From assembly GCF_018599185.1 (NCBI RefSeq), contig NZ_JAHFVL010000003.1, positions 124,001-188,000 of the forward strand: a stretch of 64,000 bases of DNA, given 5' to 3'. The notes under the pieces are model-generated. The model saw nothing but the letters and a program-made list of their open reading frames with translations, was not told where the DNA came from and made no database searches. The first letter of the stretch is position 1; every line of letters begins with the position of its first letter. The stretch is from Rhodanobacter sp. LX-99 (lineage in GTDB: Bacteria; Pseudomonadota; Gammaproteobacteria; Xanthomonadales; Rhodanobacteraceae). Made by a program: the position numbers and the translations under genes. Of this stretch, positions 8,758 through 16,571 are shown in pieces.

Positions 8758-9480
8758 TCACAGTTGCCTGGCCCGCGCAAACGCGACATCTACATAAAGA
8801 AGTGGACCGCCTCTTGCCTGCTGGGTAAGTACGGGAAAATCAATCAAGCGAAAACCATTGTCTTTCATGAACGCCCCGATCTCGATCAAATCCGGCTCCC
8901 CTTCCTGCCGTTTCGCGATCGCGACCTCCATGAGAACGACATCGGTTTGTTCCAGTACCTTTACGGCACCACGCAACACCTCGAGTTCGAAGCCCTCCGT
9001 ATCGATTTTCACGAAAAACGGACCCGGCCGCTCACGATAGTTATCCAGTGGGACGACCTGTAACTCGCCAGACTTTTCCGACGCTCCCCACCGTTGTTCA
9101 GTGTCTGCGTTCGGCGGCAAGAACGACGAACCGGTAGGACTGCTCAACAAGCGATAAATCGGCAGGCGTTGCTCCTTGCTGCCGACCCCTACCAAATGAT
9201 ATTCGGCGTCAATGCGCCCACAGATCTCGCGCAACGCTGACTCGAACTGCGTTTGCGGCTCGATCAACACGAAATGGGCTCGTGGAAACGCCGCATAAAG
9301 CCAGGGCGTACCGTTTCCCACGCCTATGTCAAACACGGTTTGCGGCCGCACCCCGGCTTCCACCATGCGACGGAGAAAGCTGGAGTATCCAGATGGGGGA
9401 GAGCCAACAATCTTCAGTTCATAGCCGAAGCGCGCGATGATGCGCTCCATGAGCATGCGTGATATCCGTCTGATGCCCAT
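8758..9480 (-). CDS. FkbM-family methyltransferase
   Basis: This 240-residue protein carries the FkbM hallmarks: a SAM-binding motif VFDIGVGNGTPWLYAAFP, an acidic residue in the next strand (FVLIEPQ), and the C-terminal FVKIDTEGFELEVLRGA block. The family O-methylates sugars or small molecules and is frequent in surface-polysaccharide gene sets, so O-methylation of a glycan is the likely role. ATG 9480 is preferred because AAAGGTGG precedes it closely; a GTG at 9522 would add 14 residues without a good ribosome binding site. The gene converges on the second large paralogue and diverges from the acyltransferase gene. Confidence 0.85.
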   Translation of the reverse strand: MGIRRISRMLMERIIARFGYELKIVGSPPSGYSSFLRRMVEAGVRPQTVFDIGVGNGTPWLYAAFPRAHFVLIEPQTQFESALREICGRIDAEYHLVGVGSKEQRLPIYRLLSSPTGSSFLPPNADTEQRWGASEKSGELQVVPLDNYRERPGPFFVKIDTEGFELEVLRGAVKVLEQTDVVLMEVAIAKRQEGEPDLIEIGAFMKDNGFRLIDFPVLTQQARGGPLLYVDVAFARARQL

Positions 9481-9768
9481 CGGTCCACCTTTGACGTCTG
9501 GCACGATTCTCTTGCTCGGCACGTCTGGCGCTTGTGCGCCATGCCTGATGCGCTGACACGATGATGCGCCAGCGCGACTCTACCAGAACCTGGAAGCCCG
9601 ACGGTGGAATGCCGAATTGCCTGGTGCGCCGTGGTGCCGGGTCCACGATCGGATCCGCTTCGCACAACCCAGCTCTCACCCGCGATGTTGTGTAGCGCTG
9701 CCCACGCGCGACATTTCTGATTGAATGCACCAACTACAATCCGACACTCTCTCCGCAAAGGTCTGTCG

Positions 9769-11817
9769 ATGGTCATCCAAGACATCTTCAACCGAGCGCG
9801 CCCCAAGGGGTCCTACCGCCCGGATATCGACGGCATACGTGCGCTGGCGGTATTGGCGGTAGTTGCCTACCACTATTCGCCAGCGAACTTTCCTGGTGGT
9901 TTCATCGGCGTCGACATCTTTTTCGTCATCAGTGGCTACCTGATTACAGGAATCCTGGTCAAGGCGATCGAGGAAAGCGAGTTCCCGACCTTTCGTGGCC
10001 TGCTGTCGGACTTCTACCAACGCCGCATACGCCGAATCTTTCCCTCGCTCATTCTTGTGTTGATTGCCTGCCTGGCCATTGGCTGGCTGGTGCTGTTTTC
10101 CCCGGAATACGAGCGCCTTGGGAAGTACGTTGCGGCAGGCGCCGGTTATGTGGAGAACTTTGTCTTATGGAATGAAGCCGGCTATTTCGATCACGCATCG
10201 ATCGACAAGACTCTGTTGCACCTGTGGAGTTTGTCCGTAGAGGAGCAGTTCTACATTGCGTGGCCATTGCTTTTATGGGTAATCACCCGCCGGCATTGGC
10301 CGCTGCTGAGGTCCATAGGCCTGATCGCGGCAACGACCTTTGTATTGAATATTTCCCTTGTCCTCAGCGGCCACATCACCCATGCCTTCTATTCTCCCGT
10401 CTCCCGCACCTGGGAACTCATGGTGGGAGCGTGGCTCGCGGTAGGGCACCGGCACGGCCTGCCATGGCTGTCCAGATGGAGCTCAGCGCAATCCTGGGGA
10501 GGAATTGCCCTCATCGCCGCAGGGCTTGCGCTCATCCAACCCATTAGCGCGTTCCCGGGCTTCTGGGCACTACTCCCCGTGCTCGGGACCGCGCTGATCG
10601 TCAATGCGGGGCCGAACACGTTCTTGAACGGGCGCCTGCTGAGTTGGCGTCCGGCGGTATGGGTGGGGCTGATCAGTTATCCACTGTACCTGTGGCATTG
10701 GGCACTGCTCTCGTTGGCGGTCATCGTGTTCGGCGACAACAATCCAACGTTTCGGCACGCGTCGCGACTCGCGCTGGTAGTGGTGTCGATCCTGCTGGCG
10801 TGGCTGAGCTACCGCTATTTCGAGAACCCGATCCGCCGGAGTCGGCGAGGATTTACAGGGCTCAGCCTCACCATTGCCGTTGCGACATTGGGCCTGGCGG
10901 GCCTGGCCGTTTACGCGGCGTCCGGCATGCCAGATCGGCCAGCAAGCTTCGTTTCCGCCAAGGCCGAACAGTATGTCGAATCCATGCAACTGGGCACCCT
11001 TGCCAACTCCCGGGAGTGCTTCAACCCCCAGGCCAACATGACGTTTCTTCAGAAACAGGGCCGTGACACGTACCTGCCGGACCGATGGTACTGCGAGATT
11101 GGCGACATACACTCCAAAACGGTGGTGTTGGCTTACGGCGACAGCCACGCCAGAGCCATGATCCCGACCCTGGACAAGTACGGCAAGGCCACCCATGCGC
11201 GCATTGTTTTTTCATCTATAGGGAGTTGCCTGCCACTGACAGGCGTCATCGTGCGCACGGATTATCCGGATGCCTGTCGCGAATTGAGCGAGAAGGTCAC
11301 CCAGTTCGCCAGCGAAATGCGGCCGAAAGCAATCGTGTTGATCGAAACCTGGACGAGCTATATCGCGGCGGGAAAGATTCACGTCCAACACTCCATCACG
11401 GGCGGGCAAGCGCTGCACGCCGCGCTGAGCGAGACGCTGGGCTTTTATCAGAAACTGGGAATTCCCGTCGTGCTCATGGAGGACAACCCGCATCAACGCA
11501 CGTCGGTCCCCAAGGCGAGCATCCGATTTTCCAAAGATCCGTCTGACGAGCAATTGAACGCCATCGCGGTGACGCGACCTGGCTATGAACAGCAGCAGGC
11601 GAGCGCCAATTCGATACTCGAATCGGTCGCCTCGCAGTACCCGCTGGCGTCGGTACTGGAAGTCGGCGACGCGCTATGCCACGCAGACATATGTCCGTGG
11701 GCGACACAACATGAGTTTCTCTACTATGACTCGGGCCACCTGAGCAAAGCAGGAGCTCTGCAGGTCTATCCGGTGTTTGCCGCACACATGAATGCCGTGC
11801 TGGGGCACGAGCCATGA
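9769..11817 (+). CDS. acyltransferase-3 / SGNH fusion, polysaccharide O-acetyltransferase (OafA-like)
   Basis: This 682-residue membrane protein has two parts. The N-terminal half (about residues 10-375) is an acyltransferase-3 domain: RPDIDGIRALAVLAVVAYHYSP at the start, FFVISGYLITGIL, then RRIRRIFPSL and LWSLSVEEQFYIAWPLLL, with about ten membrane helices. The C-terminal part is a periplasmic SGNH domain with the nucleophile in AYGDSHARA (about residue 456) and the catalytic Asp-His pair in DSGHL (about residue 652). This architecture moves acetyl groups across the inner membrane and attaches them to polysaccharides or LPS O-antigen. ATG 9769 follows AAAGG by seven bases; a TTG at 9721 would add 16 residues. 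It stands alone on the plus strand beside the exopolysaccharide operon and probably O-acetylates that polymer. Confidence 0.88.
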   Translation: MVIQDIFNRARPKGSYRPDIDGIRALAVLAVVAYHYSPANFPGGFIGVDIFFVISGYLITGILVKAIEESEFPTFRGLLSDFYQRRIRRIFPSLILVLIACLAIGWLVLFSPEYERLGKYVAAGAGYVENFVLWNEAGYFDHASIDKTLLHLWSLSVEEQFYIAWPLLLWVITRRHWPLLRSIGLIAATTFVLNISLVLSGHITHAFYSPVSRTWELMVGAWLAVGHRHGLPWLSRWSSAQSWGGIALIAAGLALIQPISAFPGFWALLPVLGTALIVNAGPNTFLNGRLLSWRPAVWVGLISYPLYLWHWALLSLAVIVFGDNNPTFRHASRLALVVVSILLAWLSYRYFENPIRRSRRGFTGLSLTIAVATLGLAGLAVYAASGMPDRPASFVSAKAEQYVESMQLGTLANSRECFNPQANMTFLQKQGRDTYLPDRWYCEIGDIHSKTVVLAYGDSHARAMIPTLDKYGKATHARIVFSSIGSCLPLTGVIVRTDYPDACRELSEKVTQFASEMRPKAIVLIETWTSYIAAGKIHVQHSITGGQALHAALSETLGFYQKLGIPVVLMEDNPHQRTSVPKASIRFSKDPSDEQLNAIAVTRPGYEQQQASANSILESVASQYPLASVLEVGDALCHADICPWATQHEFLYYDSGHLSKAGALQVYPVFAAHMNAVLGHEP

Positions 11818-11958
11818 CGGAGAAAGCCAGATCGGGACTTGCGAAGTGGACCGCATGTGAGGCCTCGCAAATCCGTCGTGGCCGGAACACGAACCGGGAT
11901 GCAGCCTGCTGGCGCCCGCACAGGCCCGCGACATCGGCAAATAGCCACTTACAGCCAG

Positions 11959-13686
11959 CTAAAACAGCCTGCGCCACGCTACTTCGATGGACAGGGCGCG
12001 CCCTAAGGCTCGCTCGTCCGCCAATTGCGTGAGGTCGAGCAGCGAGTCCATGCACCACTCGCCCGGCAGAAGCGCGCGGTACCGTTGCCACACCGCGGGG
12101 GCGACCCGTACATTCTGCAGGCTCCGGCGTGCGGCATTAATCAGCGGGCGCAGCACCACTGGACGCGCGCAGGTCGCCCATTCGGCCAGTCGTGCCTTCC
12201 AACCCGGCCCAACATCGAAGCGAAAACCATAGGCCGACGGCTGCGCAGCGATAGCCGGGTGCAGTGCGGCGATCAGGCGGCTTTGCAAGGCACCCGCATT
12301 TTTCCAATGTAACGGCACCCGAAGAGCCATGCGTACGGACTCCAGATCCACCAGTGGCGTCGCATAGTACCCGTGGCGCACCGCGATACTGTTGTTGACG
12401 CCCATCCAGTAATGGCAGCGGAACAAGGGGTAGAGGAGCTCGACCTGCGTGCGCGTGAGGCGCTCGTCGCCTATCGCGGACATGCCTGCGATGTTCCTTA
12501 TCGACGCGGCAAGACGTGTTTCGTAGTCCTCCAGGCCGCCAGGTTCGCGAAACAAGTCGCGGCTGAATCCGCGGTAGAAGGTTCTCACGATGTCATGAGC
12601 TGCAAATGCACGATCGGGCAGGTGGAAGAAGTTGCGAAAGATCTCGCCACCGCCGCCATTCAGCGCAATGCACCCGTCACCAGTCTGCTGCAGCCGGGTG
12701 CGGCGGTCGGCGCCCGGATCATAGATGCCGTCGTTGGGCAATCCGTCGAAGAACAACGCGCTCTGCTCCAACGATCCAATGTCCGGCACCGGCAAACTGC
12801 GGTTCAACACCCGTTTGTCGATTGCATCCAGTGCAAGGCTGGCCGCACCAGCCACCGTCTTGGCTATCGCGACATCGGCGGAATCGGCATCGCCATACAC
12901 AAACAGCCGTGGCTCCACGCCGGTCGCAAGCAACCCCGCGACGATCAGCCGCGAATCGAACCCGCCCGACAGGGCGGCGTTGACCCGGGCCGGGAAGGCC
13001 GAAGCCACCTCGGCCGAAACCGTACGCAGATGTTCGGTGATGGTTTCTACAGCCTCATCCGACGAGGCGAACCCGGGCGCGCGCGAACCGAACCCGTCCG
13101 GGAAACGCTGCCACGTGGATCGACGCTTCAAGTCATGAGTCTGACCAAGGGGAATCATATCGACCCCACGCGCCACCGAATGACGGGAATGCGCCGCCCC
13201 CAACAGCACGTATTCAACCGCCGAAGCAGCGTCGACTTCGACCTGCTGCAGGTAGGCACAGGCAGCGAGCCAACTGGTACTGAAAAAACAGCCATCTGCA
13301 CTGGCGTGAATGCGCACGAACCCCAACGCATCATTCAGCAGCCAAGTGTGCTCACCTGTCTTGAGAAACAGCGCGAAATTGCCGCGCAAGGCGCTTTCTT
13401 CCAGGCGCCCGGTCATGCGGACTTCGTCGAGAAGTATTGCCAATGCCCGTCGGCCAAAATGGCCCCGGAACCACAGCGGGCCGACGCAGCAGGCTGTCCC
13501 CAACGAAGTTTGAACGATGCAATCCTCGACCTGCCTCTGGCTGGGGCAGCCCCACCCGGCAACGCTGCCACCCTCCCACTCGATTCGCACGGCCTGGGAA
13601 AAACCCTGACGCTCCAACGAGCGCACGGCACGTGCCTCGCCGGAGGCGTCACCGTTGGCAAGGAAGACCGACAGCGCGTTCAGCAC
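11959..13686 (-). CDS. asparagine-synthase-related protein without glutaminase cysteine
   Basis: This 575-residue protein has the ATP-pyrophosphatase motif SGGFDSR (residues 240-246) of class B asparagine synthetases and a later GGGGEIFRNF that corresponds to the usual GDGGDE loop. The N-terminal part (about 1-180) is laid out like the Ntn glutaminase domain but has no Cys at position 2, so it cannot release ammonia in the usual way. Such proteins adenylate a carboxylate for amide formation: they occur as amidotransferases in polysaccharide loci and as lasso-peptide cyclases. The context favours glycan modification. The first possible start is a GTG with no ribosome binding site, whereas a short frame with a strong one lies just upstream (13727-13789), so the true N-terminus may be longer or frameshifted. 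It ends the long minus-strand series. Confidence 0.75.
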   Translation of the reverse strand: MLNALSVFLANGDASGEARAVRSLERQGFSQAVRIEWEGGSVAGWGCPSQRQVEDCIVQTSLGTACCVGPLWFRGHFGRRALAILLDEVRMTGRLEESALRGNFALFLKTGEHTWLLNDALGFVRIHASADGCFFSTSWLAACAYLQQVEVDAASAVEYVLLGAAHSRHSVARGVDMIPLGQTHDLKRRSTWQRFPDGFGSRAPGFASSDEAVETITEHLRTVSAEVASAFPARVNAALSGGFDSRLIVAGLLATGVEPRLFVYGDADSADVAIAKTVAGAASLALDAIDKRVLNRSLPVPDIGSLEQSALFFDGLPNDGIYDPGADRRTRLQQTGDGCIALNGGGGEIFRNFFHLPDRAFAAHDIVRTFYRGFSRDLFREPGGLEDYETRLAASIRNIAGMSAIGDERLTRTQVELLYPLFRCHYWMGVNNSIAVRHGYYATPLVDLESVRMALRVPLHWKNAGALQSRLIAALHPAIAAQPSAYGFRFDVGPGWKARLAEWATCARPVVLRPLINAARRSLQNVRVAPAVWQRYRALLPGEWCMDSLLDLTQLADERALGRALSIEVAWRRLF

Positions 13687-13726
13687 GGGGGCAGCGCATC
13701 CGTCCCGCGGCCGAATGGAAGTGCAT

Positions 13727-13789
13727 TCAGGCCCATGGTGTCATCGACAACAAGTCGCGGTTGCCGCTCCTCATCACCAGATCAATCAT
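13727..13789 (-). other. short leader-like open frame with strong ribosome binding site
   Basis: On the minus strand an ATG at 13789 is preceded seven bases earlier by AAGGGG, a better ribosome binding site than anything before the downstream gene's GTG. The frame runs 20 codons to a TGA at 13727, 41 bases before that GTG. It may be a leader peptide, or the displaced N-terminus of the asparagine-synthase-like gene if an indel separates them. No homology is recognised. Confidence 0.3.
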
Positions 13790-14041
13790 GCAATTGCCCC
13801 TTCAGACTCCGCTGTGTGCATTTGCACACGCAGTTCACCGCCGGTCACCCCACTAAAACATGACTGGGCATGACTCCGAAGCGTCGGGAAGTACCCGAAC
13901 ATGACCGTGCCGCCTCCTCCACACGCAGTGCTGCAGCCAAGTCGTACACACCCCGTTTTGGCGGCAACGAGCGATCTGGCCGTCAACGGCAAAACCGGAT
14001 CATCTCTTGCAACAGCAGCGCGCGACGAGCCCGTCGACCAC
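13790..14041. other. intergenic spacer, no gene seen
   Basis: Together with the short frame downstream, this makes a gap of 355 bases between two co-directional minus-strand genes. A minus frame at 13786-14058 (90 codons) has no recognisable domain and ordinary random composition. The gap is wide enough for an internal promoter, but I see no clear -35/-10 pair. Confidence 0.4.
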
Positions 14042-14611
14042 TCACTCGGCAATGCCACTTAGCGCTGCGCCGAGCAAACGCGTATTCGATTGAAGTCTCA
14101 TGCTTCGCAAACGCAGCGCAACCCGGTCATAGACCTTGCCCAGTGCCACAAATCGAATTTCGCAGGTGTCCGGGCGACGCAAGATTATCTCCGGAAGCGT
14201 AGCGACAAGGTAAAAGCAATAGTCAAACTTCGGATAAAGCGCGTGCACCACGCCCAGTACTGATCGCGACAACCACTCTGGACAATGACGTCTCACCGCC
14301 AGAACGGAGATATTATCGTAAATGCCACGATCGAATACCAACACCTTGCGACCGGCATAGCGGTTGTGTAACAGCAAAACCGGCGTCAGCGCGACACTCA
14401 AATACCACTGGTATACGTGCAGATGGCGTGCTCGGATACCCGAAGCTTCCAGTACTTCAACCAGGGTTCGCGCGAGGGTGGTCTTCCCACTTCCATCAAT
14501 GCCCGACACGTAAATGGCAACCCCGCGCTTGCATAAGCGTGACCGCAAGACCTCGATTGCTCTCAGCACGAGCGCTGAATCGGGCATCTCATATAAAACG
14601 CCGTCAACCAT
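14042..14611 (-). CDS. thymidylate-kinase-like P-loop protein
   Basis: This 189-residue protein has a Walker A motif GIDGSGKTT (residues 37-45) and an FDRGIYDN motif (about residues 92-99) corresponding to the DRY/DRS motif of thymidylate kinases, where the Asp-Arg pair contacts the nucleotide substrate. The region between is more hydrophobic than in true Tmk, and the C-terminal LID region is shortened, so it is probably not the housekeeping TMP kinase. Similar small kinases occur in polysaccharide clusters, where they are thought to phosphorylate sugars or lipids. Its start overlaps the end of the methyltransferase gene by eight bases, which ties the two together. Confidence 0.7.
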   Translation of the reverse strand: MVDGVLYEMPDSALVLRAIEVLRSRLCKRGVAIYVSGIDGSGKTTLARTLVEVLEASGIRARHLHVYQWYLSVALTPVLLLHNRYAGRKVLVFDRGIYDNISVLAVRRHCPEWLSRSVLGVVHALYPKFDYCFYLVATLPEIILRRPDTCEIRFVALGKVYDRVALRLRSMRLQSNTRLLGAALSGIAE

Positions 14612-15296
14612 TTCCCTCGCTCTTTTCCATCAGCAGCACGCGGTTGCCGTTGAATCCCGGCTGGCTGAACACGGACCGGACAATTTTCAATCCGGCATAG
14701 CGGAGCTCTTGGTCAACTTCAGACTGGGTGGACGTGTACCGCGTCGTATATCGCCCGAGCGCCAGCCGCAATTTTCTCACCGCCCCGTAATAAGCTGACG
14801 TGTACATCACGTTCACGAGCACGAATCGTCGTGAAACCCGCGCCATCTCGTGCAGGGCCTCGGCCCGCTGCTCACTGGTGAGATGCTGAAACAGCCTGAA
14901 CGCGCTGACGCAATCAAAAGCTCCAGTCCCCTGGCCCGTCTGGTAGATATCCAGCTGCAAGAACGCCACCTGGGCGAATCCAGCTGACGCCAATCTCCTT
15001 TTTGCGACGCCAAGCATCTCTTCAGAAATGTCTCCACAAGTAAGCCGGTAGCCGCGGGACGCGAGAAACTCGGACATCCGCCCGGTACCGCAAGCCAGAT
15101 CCAGCAGCGTATTGATGGGCGAGATTCTCTGCGCGGCGTCCAGGCACGAGGCGACAGCACGTTTCTCCATCCTGTCGTAGAGGCGGCCACCAAGGCTGCT
15201 AAACCTTCGCTCGTCATAATGCTCGGCGACGGTTTTGGATTTCCAGTCGGTGTTGTGGTCAAAAGGTTGCGACGAAGCACCAATATCCTTGCTCAT
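14604..15296 (-). CDS. class I SAM-dependent methyltransferase
   Basis: This 230-residue protein carries a canonical SAM-binding fold: motif I LLDLACGTGRMSEFLASRGY, motif II acidic residue in LTCGDISEEML, and a motif near FDCVSAFRLFQHL. It resembles small-molecule and ubiquinone/UbiE-like methyltransferases, and no specific substrate can be deduced. It overlaps the following P-loop gene by eight bases and lies in the tail of the polysaccharide locus, so methylation of a sugar, lipid carrier or kinase product is the most natural guess. The ATG at 15296 has only a weak upstream GAG. Confidence 0.8.
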   Translation of the reverse strand: MSKDIGASSQPFDHNTDWKSKTVAEHYDERRFSSLGGRLYDRMEKRAVASCLDAAQRISPINTLLDLACGTGRMSEFLASRGYRLTCGDISEEMLGVAKRRLASAGFAQVAFLQLDIYQTGQGTGAFDCVSAFRLFQHLTSEQRAEALHEMARVSRRFVLVNVMYTSAYYGAVRKLRLALGRYTTRYTSTQSEVDQELRYAGLKIVRSVFSQPGFNGNRVLLMEKSEGNG

Positions 15297-15599
15297 GATT
15301 CATTCTCGATCCACGCAGGGGAACATCGGGACAAGTGATCGACGGGTTACCGTCCAGGCAAGCCACAGCCGCATTGCATGATACTTCCGGTTTTTCAGCG
15401 GATTTCCAGCACTCCTTGCGGCATTCGGCGTATTCATCCTGAAGAGCACGTAATCGTGCGGTCGCGGGGCGTCCCACAGCATACCCGGGTGGTGTTCCAC
15501 ACTGGCTCATGATCGTCTGGCCCGGTGCAACATGGTCACAGACTTTCCCGACAGCGTATCCCGGGCGTGGCTGCGCGCCATGTTCGCGGGTCATGCCGC
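15297..15599. other. intergenic gap of 303 bases
   Basis: No gene is called here. Two overlapping minus-strand frames exist: 15300-15500 (66 codons, the first third with typical high GC at third positions) and the end of a 126-codon frame ending at 15259 that is rich in cysteine (SQC, AECRKEC, TCPD). Neither has a good ribosome binding site or a recognised family. A degraded gene fragment is possible. Confidence 0.35.
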
Positions 15600-16568
15600 T
15601 CACGCAAGTTGCCCGGTGAGTTTTCGCACCAGTGGCCACACCTTCCAGCGTGCGTAGCCCGCAGCCAGGCGGCCCCGCTTACGATAGCCACCCAGTTGGC
15701 ACAGCGCGAAATACAACTGCACCCAGCGCAGGACGCGGATGTCATCCAACTGCCCGTATCCCGCAAGGAACCCCTCTTCGGCTTGCTGGTAATGGCGATT
15801 CGCAGGCGAACCAAGGCGGTGCCTGGCAAGCCAGAGATGGTTCAGGAAAGGCGCCAGGTCATATACGGCTGGGCCCGTAGTCCGCCACTGCACATCCAGC
15901 CCTACATATCGTCTCCCGTCGCAAAGCATGTTCTCAGGTTTGAAATCACCATGCAGCCGGACAGCGCGGAAGACAGGTGTGCCGATCCGCGCGCCCTCTT
16001 GCGCAAGGCACTGGTACGCGGCCCATATTTTTGAGTTTCCACGCAGGACGGGACCGTAACTGCTTGTCAGATAGCCGAGCTTGTCCGTCGTGTCGAGCCC
16101 TTTTCGCCGGACCTCGCGGGCACCGCTTTCATGCAACGTACGCAGCCAATTACCTGCTTCGCGACAGGCTTCTGCAACGCCGTTCGCGTCCAGTTCCCGC
16201 ATGTGGTGGACGAGATCCTTGCCGTGGAATAGGCGCGTGATCACCGTACCGAACCCAACGGACTCAAGATAGCCCAGTGGCTCCAGTGTCGCGTAGCGTT
16301 GGTTCGCCGGGAACAAAAGCTGCAGCGCGCGCAAAGTCTCGTACTCGCGGCGCGAGTGCGCCCTGGCGTCGCCATCTCCGCCACCCAGCTCGTCCCCTAG
16401 GCTCACCTTGGCCACAATTTGATCGCCACACCGAGCGCACTGCAAACGATGAACGACGGAGTTTTGCCGCAGAGCAGGCCGTGCGATCTGCAACCAATCA
16501 CTCGCAGAATGACAGTATGCGCAATGGAACTGATCACTCAGCGCCTGCGTGATGTCTGTCGTGCGCAC
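15600..16568 (-). CDS. APH-fold phosphotransferase with two CxxC pairs
   Basis: This 322-residue protein has the aminoglycoside-phosphotransferase/choline-kinase core: the catalytic loop VRLHGDFKPENML (about residue 215, catalytic Asp and Asn) and the metal-binding YVGLDVQ about 15 residues later in place of the usual hhDWE. The N-lobe holds two cysteine pairs, C16-x-x-C19 and C44-x-x-C47, which could form a zinc site and are not typical of the family. The substrate is unknown; in this context a sugar or a lipid-linked glycan is more likely than an antibiotic. The start is a GTG three bases after the flippase stop codon with a weak ribosome binding site, so coupling to flippase translation is likely. 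Confidence 0.75.
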   Translation of the reverse strand: MRTTDITQALSDQFHCAYCHSASDWLQIARPALRQNSVVHRLQCARCGDQIVAKVSLGDELGGGDGDARAHSRREYETLRALQLLFPANQRYATLEPLGYLESVGFGTVITRLFHGKDLVHHMRELDANGVAEACREAGNWLRTLHESGAREVRRKGLDTTDKLGYLTSSYGPVLRGNSKIWAAYQCLAQEGARIGTPVFRAVRLHGDFKPENMLCDGRRYVGLDVQWRTTGPAVYDLAPFLNHLWLARHRLGSPANRHYQQAEEGFLAGYGQLDDIRVLRWVQLYFALCQLGGYRKRGRLAAGYARWKVWPLVRKLTGQLA

Positions 16569-16571
16569 GGT

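Noticed and set aside
14042..14611. Housekeeping thymidylate kinase (tmk)
   Set aside because: The core motifs match only in part, the middle and LID regions are atypical and the gene sits inside a polysaccharide modification group; a sugar or lipid kinase role is likelier.
11959..15296. Lasso-peptide biosynthesis cluster (asparagine-synthase-like cyclase, kinase, methyltransferase)
   Set aside because: No transglutaminase-like leader protease or PqqD-like recognition protein is present, and the short minus frames near 13790-14041 have no core with Asp/Glu at ring position 7-9 after a suitable leader.
15300..15639. Cysteine-rich small protein in the gap before the methyltransferase
   Set aside because: Codon third positions show no steady GC bias, no ribosome binding site is present and the end overlaps the methyltransferase start; evidence is too thin for a gene call.
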